Assembly (NCBI RefSeq): GCF_037042905.1
Contig: NC_087252.1
Span: forward strand, 27,387,994 to 27,451,993
Length of the DNA: 64,000 nt
Direction of reading: 5' to 3'
From: Lytechinus pictus
Taxonomy: Eukaryota; Echinodermata; Echinoidea; Temnopleuroida; Toxopneustidae
Part shown: positions 58,625-64,000 of the stretch, piece by piece
Layout of the letters: each line of letters opens with the position of its first letter
Numbering within the stretch: the stretch's first letter is position 1
Notes under the pieces: model-generated
The model's input: the letters and a program-made list of their open reading frames with translations, nothing else
What the model was told of the DNA's origin: nothing
Databases searched by the model: none
Position numbers and translations under genes: made by a program

Positions 58625-59330
58625 CTCGCGCAAATATTCTCTAATGAATGATACGCGCCGTATAAGCTAAAACAACAACTTTTTTTTATATAGGTCTCTC
58701 AGTTACGATGTGAAGGAAAGCTTGTCATATGAACATACATGCAGTATCAGGGAGTAATTATGATTAAACCATACTCACTAATTGTGGATATAACTGTAGC
58801 TAGTCGCATGGTATCCAATACAGCTTTTATGTAGGGCTAATGATCCGTGGTAACTAAATGAATGAAGTATATTTGCGAAGTAGCTAATATCCCCAATGTA
58901 TCACACGTAGTCTACAGTGCTTATAGAGAATGAGCTATATGAACATTGTACGGGCTCATTCATTTCGGACGGCAGAGGATATTGACCAAAAGCTATGGCT
59001 TATTATAACCATTTCATCATAAATCCATTAGAGTCATATATTTTCCACAGAAAGGCTGACAAAGGAGAAGCATGGGCAATCATTGTCATTGCCGTGTAAA
59101 TATTGGCGTGCGTTGCATGGCAATATATCGCGTACGGATATGACCTTTGTACAAGTTTGTATTGATTATTACTGATGAGCCACAGAATCAAGTATAATAG
59201 GCCCGGATAATAGGGCCTGGCTTCGAGCAAAAAGACGCATAATTTCAAACTCTTTACAAAATTAAAGACCGAATACACATTTGGTAAGCCGTCTAAGTTG
59301 TTTTTTCAAGAAATGGTCAGACACGAAATT
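58625..59330. other. No feature recognised
   Basis: Ordinary AT-rich sequence without a supported exon, RNA or repeat. Confidence 0.4.
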
Positions 59331-59334
59331 GTAC

Positions 59335-59575
59335 ACCAATCAATCGCCGAGAGATTTTTTGTTGTTGTATTTTTTAATCAATCGCCGAGAGATTTTTTGT
59401 TGTTGTATTTTTGAAGTATAGTACGAAGTAGACCGATAGGCCTATGAACAAGTATAATAGGGCCTGGCATGTAGTAAAAAATATAGTGTTCCATAATTTG
59501 ATTTCAGACTTTTTTATATATCTTTAATTAATTCAGACTTTTTTTATATATCTTTAATTAATTCAAACAATAAAA
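59335..59575. repeat. Two short tandem duplications
   Basis: AATCGCCGAGAGATTTTTTG..TTGTATTTTT is duplicated at about 59341-59372 and 59382-59414. CAGACTTTTTTATATATCTT..TAATTAATTCA is duplicated at about 59506-59534 and 59537-59566. Confidence 0.85.
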
Positions 59576-59865
59576 TATGGATTTTCATTTTTTTTTTCAC
59601 ATTTTGTCATCCTTGTTGCGATACTCTACCCAATTTTATCTGAATCTTAAATAGTTGGTATATTATTCCTCAGCAGATTCCGAGATGGAGATTTATTTGG
59701 ACCATACCACTTCAGACTGTGGGCGTCGCCGCAATTTTCACTATTTAGCAAAAGTTTCCGTCTGTGACAACCTATTGTTTAGTATTCACTATATAAAATT
59801 AAGGGTTGAAATACTTGAAATGGGCATAATTTGAAAGTATATTGATTTTATTATTTAATTAAGTA

Positions 59866-60046
59866 TTATGCCGCAGTCACATTTCCCCTACGGCGGCCGT
59901 ACGACGAGTCGAAAACAGCAGTTTTAACATTTTTCTTTGGGGGGGGGGTACCAGCTAAAAATAGGTGGTTTGAATAAAAATGTATAAAAAGGGCTGTTTT
60001 TGACTAGCCGTACGGCCGCCGTAGGGGAAATGTGACTGCAGCATAA
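59866..60046. mobile_element. Palindromic MITE, TTATGCCGCAGTCACATTTC ends
   Basis: The ends TTATGCCGCAGTCACATTTC and CCCTACGGCGGCCGTACG are inverted at CGTACGGCCGCCGTAGGG and GAAATGTGACTGCAGCATAA (about 40 bp arms). G-run in the loop (59940-59948). Confidence 0.85.
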
Positions 60047-60061
60047 CCCAAGTCCAAAATA

Positions 60062-60191
60062 GACGGACGAGATAGACATGGGACCAGGGACCTCGGAGTT
60101 TCCCTTTGTAATTACGTCCAAGGTCAATTTACTCGGACGTAATTGCAAAGGGAAACTCGGAGGTCCCTGGTCCCATTTATATCTCGTACGT
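60062..60191. mobile_element. Palindromic MITE, GGGACCAGGGACCTC type
   Basis: A hairpin of about 130 bp: ATGGGACCAGGGACCTCGG, AGTTTCCCTTTG.AATTACGTCC, and the inverse ending GGTCCCTGGTCCCAT. Only about 15 bp from the previous MITE. Confidence 0.85.
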
Positions 60192-61472
60192 CAATGACAC
60201 TGAACCGTTCTTTGATTTGCATACCAATAGGAAACCATGACAACCCAACATGTATTTACTAGAACACTTGGTGAGAATTTTAACGATAAACCCTTCAGAT
60301 GTTACTTTGAAAATGTTAAATGCATTTAAAGAAAACTGTCCGTCCAAACTGACCACACAGAGAAAAAGAGAGAGAGACGAGGAAGGGTGATAGATTCGGG
60401 GGGGGGGTCAAGTTTTGAGAGATTTAGCAAAATAGGGAAATTTTCACCCCCAAAATATGATTTTTTTTGGGGGGAGTTGCAGAGATGGAAGAGTTACTTA
60501 TCGGGTTAAGAGCATAAAAGGGAAGCATGGTAAATACCTAGCTAGTAACTCCTTTGCAGTGTTCCTATTCTTATTGACATTCCTCTGTTTTGACATACAA
60601 GGCAAGCAAATGTGAATATGCATTCAAGACAGAATTGGCACTTTACATAGTTCCCATGAGACATTTTCAGACATACCGATAGCAAATTTCAGCATTTTGC
60701 CATTTATTCGAATGTCCTTTTCCTCAGCTGTGATATCAAATTTGCCTCCAAGTGTTTAAACAACTGTTTGGCATGTAATATCATTATCCATCATTTGTTT
60801 TTCAATTATCCTGATGGACTTATCAATTCTAAATCTAGGAACACTCAATGTCAGAAATTTCCCCTCAAAATATGTTCACAGTCCCATGCAAGAGAGAACA
60901 AGTATCAGGATATAACCCTTGAACTCAAGCAAAAAAGAAAGGCCCCCAAAATCCTAAAATGTCCCCTTAAAAGTTTTGGCTTTTATATTTGCTCACTTAT
61001 CCATAACTCCATGGATCCTTTTATTATTTTTGTATAAGCAACTTGGTCAATCAGTGTAGGAATACTCTAACAGTGATATTGAGCTTTAAACCATTTAGAT
61101 AACAAAATAGGTAATTTAGATTGAGGGGAGATTCACTTTTTGTGTAAATATGATTATATGCATACACAGCGAATAATAAGCTGGTGGCCAGAATAAACAT
61201 AACATCAGCAAATCGAGAAAACGATCACTCTCGAGATATTCATATATGAATTTTGCGCTAAATGATTTATTGCTTTGGTATATAATTAAAGAAACATAAT
61301 TATATAATACATTTCTTATTACATATGTCTAAAATAATATAAACGGATGCATCATTTTAGCAAATGAAAGTGAAAATGCAAAGGAAGTGAATCCACTTCA
61401 AGAGCAATTTACACAGAAATATGAATTTTTGATCTGGGTTCCTAAAACATCAAAGATAAAACCAATTGTATA
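60192..61472. other. No gene recognised
   Basis: AT-rich, with a purine-rich patch and G run near 60370-60410 and 60470. An 89-codon frame at 60768 has no domain features and is not called. Confidence 0.4.
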
Positions 61473-61930
61473 ATAGACCAGTTCGTAGTTACTTCATGGA
61501 CAATTTGGGTCAAATGACCTTTCATTTCTTTCATTATGATAGGCAGATTTCAAAGCAAGATATTACGTAAGCATGCCTTACATAGCAGGATGAAGAAATT
61601 GAATAGACCAGGTGACTAGAATATCACACAAATGAACACTCTATGAAGGTATTTGTTGCATTCCTACTTTGAATGCATATCATAGCATGTTGCACAATGT
61701 ACTTGGCAAACTGTGAAATACCAGTCGTCCGTGGACGCATTGTTGTTGTTTTTGGATGTAGATGAAAAACACAATTCAAAAGAATATATGAATAATCAAG
61801 ACATCAAAGTTGGTGCTTATCTCATTAGATTTTAAACCATTAAACCATGTCATTCTAGTACAAATGACCTTCCTCTGATCATGCGCAGAATCTTTTGATC
61901 ATGCGCAGAAAGGAACTACGAACTGGCTTA
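61473..61930. mobile_element. TIR element, AATAGACCAGTTCGTAGTT ends
   Basis: AATAGACCAGTTCGTAGTTA and GGAACTACGAACTGGCTTATT are inverted. GATCATGCGCAGAA is duplicated at the right end. No coding capacity. Confidence 0.7.
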
Positions 61931-61934
61931 TTAA

Positions 61935-62439
61935 AGGGGCAGTTCACCCTAACAAAGAGTTTAGTGTGAAAATAGCAGAAAAAATAATTTAAAAAATATT
62001 GGCGAAGGTTTGAGAAAAATCCATCAAAGAATATAAAAAATTATTAGAATATTAAGTTGTTTGATCTGTGATGTCATATGCGAGCATCTTTCCCACATAT
62101 CATACGGAAGATAATCAATAAAATGTCATTTTCTTAGAAAATTGAAAATAGTGTTTATTGTGCCTTCAGTATATCAATAGACAAATAAGTTCACGCCCAC
62201 TACTGAAAGAACTAAAATCATAAGTCACCAAGGCAAGAACCATTAAAAAATTGAAATTTATGGATTTTACATTACATAACATATGGGGAAGCTGCTCGTA
62301 TATGACGTCACAAATCAAAAATTTAAAATTCAAATAACTTTCTTAATCTTTGATGGATTTTTGTCAAACCTTCAACGATATTTTTTACTTATTTATCTGC
62401 TATTTTTACAACAAACTTTTCGTCAGGGGGAACTTCCCT
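61935..62439. mobile_element. Foldback MITE, AGGGGCAGTTCACCCT ends
   Basis: Arms of about 160 bp share AAAATAGCAGA, GAAGGTTTGA.AAAAATCCAT and GTGATGTCATATGCGAGCA. TTAA on the left; the right flank has diverged. Related in design to the elements at 35697, 50075 and 62808. Confidence 0.75.
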
Positions 62440-62807
62440 ACAAATACATGACTGTAAGTCTATGACCAACAATTGTAAGCATCAATTTGTTGAAACAAGT
62501 GTTCAGTTTTTATCACGGTCTCAGTATAAGTAGGGACAGTGATTTTGTGCGGTTGCTGAAAACAGACAGTATTCACAGAAACTGCCTTTTGATACGGAAA
62601 GTTATAATAAGTATTAGTTGAGTTTCAAGTTGGCTCTGAAATCAATGAATCTCATTAGTCCTGAAAAGTATCAAATCTATTTGATTGTCAGCTCCAATTA
62701 TTATTATTTTTTTACCCTACCCTGTATAAAAGCGTAAAAGTTACCACCAAATTGTGATTTAAATTTCCAATTTGTTCATTGGTGCTTGTCTTGTGTCAAA
62801 TACTTAA

Positions 62808-63410
62808 AGGACAAGTCCACCCCAACAAAAACTTGATTTGAATAAAAAGAGAAAAATTCAACAAGCATAACACTAAAAATTTCATCAAAATCGGATGTAA
62901 AATAAGAAAGTTATGACATTTTAAAGTTTCGCTTCATTTCACAAAACAGTTATATGCACATCTCGGTCGGTATGCAAATGAGGGAACTGATGACATAACT
63001 CACTCACTATTTCTTTTGTATTTTATTATATGAAATATGAAATATTTTGATTTTCTCGTCATTGTCATGTGAAATGAAGTTTCATTCCTCCCTGAACACG
63101 TGGAATTCCATTATTTTAACATTTTGTGCTTCATGCAAGGAGGTCCTAATCATCAAATTCGTAAAAATTGAAATATTGTATAATTAAAACAATAAAAAAC
63201 AAAAGAAATAGTGAGTGAGTGACATCATCGACTCTCTCATTTGGATGTAACTGGCTCGTTCATATAACTATTTTGTTAAAAATAAGCGAAACTTTGAAAT
63301 GTCATAACTTTCTTATTTTACATCCGATTTTGATGAAATTTTCAGCATTGTGCTTGCCTGATTTTTCTCTATTGATACAAATCAACATTTTTCTGAGGTG
63401 GACTTGACCT
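62808..63410. mobile_element. Foldback MITE, AGGACAAGTCCACC family, TTAA target
   Basis: The ends AGGACAAGTCCACCCC and GAGGTGGACTTGACCT are inverted. Flanked by TTAA on both sides (62804-62807, 63411-63414). Same family as 50075-50679 (shared AAATTTTCAG/GATGAAAT, ACATCCGATTTTGATG, AAATAGTGAGTGAGTGA). Confidence 0.9.
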
Positions 63411-63414
63411 TTAA

Positions 63415-64000
63415 TCAGATGCTCTACTTCGTTATATGATTGTACATATACATGCTCTTGATGTGGAGGAACTCAAATTTAATTCAATTCCATTTATATG
63501 TGATTGCAGCAAAAACAGAGAAGGTCTAAAATGCCTTGTTATTCTGAGTACATCAATATGTTACATTTAAAACATACACAAACACATTGCATCACTGGAT
63601 ATTTCTCAACATAAGCAGTGACAAAAAAAAAATTATCACTTATAATTATGTGTAGAGTCTAATTGATTCAGTGGGCAGTACGAATATAGTATAAAGCAGG
63701 TTCGAAGATGACAGTTTATGCATGACTGATCATAAGCAAGCTGAATATAATGAAATAGTTTTTACTTGATGTGGGTAATGTTATAAAACATTATCACTCA
63801 TTCATAGCAAGATTGGACGTGTGAATCGAAAGTATAGCTCTGGGAATGTGACTGAATAATCTATATAAGATACTTTGGTAATGAGTAGGATTAATTGTCA
63901 TATGTTGCTAGCAAAGCAATGCAATACTAGATATATTCTTAAAAAGAATTATCTTCCATGTGTTGACTCAAAGACTAATGTAAGAGCAAAGTCTAATGAG
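63415..64000. other. No gene recognised; possible retrotransposon 3' tail
   Basis: TTTAATTCAATTCCATTTAT at 63478 resembles the 3' tail at 360-380 and could mark another minus-strand non-LTR element running off the window. No protein evidence. Confidence 0.25.

Overview
This is eukaryotic, AT-rich, intron-bearing animal DNA, most likely from a sea urchin (Echinoidea). The inference rests on a Death/TIR gene of a type expanded in echinoids, on jockey/CR1-like, L2-like and L1-like retrotransposons, and on several foldback/MITE ends that I associate with echinoid genomes. No database search was possible, so the species is not fixed.

Layout. 1-13.2 kb is repeat-built: a foldback split by a decayed non-LTR element, an L2/CR1-like relic with a duplicated tail, a solo L1-like ORF1, three diverged copies of a ~1.25 kb repeat (5.2-9.5 kb), and an apparently intact endonuclease/reverse-transcriptase element (9.5-13.2 kb). 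At 13.6 kb there is an orphan minus-strand signal-peptide exon. From 16.4 to 18.5 kb lies a plus-strand gene for a single-pass membrane protein whose tail carries four tyrosine motifs spaced exactly 28 residues apart. 19-25 kb is a patchwork of palindromic elements.

The main gene runs on the minus strand from 53,690 to 25,682. I assemble 18 exons plus one optional cassette exon, all with canonical splice dinucleotides and compatible phases. They encode about 1,129 residues: a long helical HEAT/ARM-like N-terminus (possibly related to Melted/VEPH1), a coiled coil, a Death domain, two TIR domains and a C-terminal CLLL (CaaX-type) end. Its introns hold a Tc1-type transposon, several MITEs and, in the last intron, a 9.4 kb inverted repeat with about 22 copies of the RFX X-box palindrome GTTGCCATGGCAAC. 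A younger 1.98 kb foldback with an 8 bp target duplication sits inside it.

Upstream of that gene (54-64 kb) are a tRNA-derived SINE, long AT microsatellites, a truncated reverse transcriptase, a 2.25 kb non-coding element filled with copies of TGTCGTACGGGACA, and more palindromic MITEs, several flanked by TTAA.

Both host genes look like signalling components: one a cytosolic or membrane-tethered Death/TIR scaffold, the other a phosphotyrosine docking protein. Both fit innate-immune signalling by architecture only. Nothing in the sequence shows that they work together.
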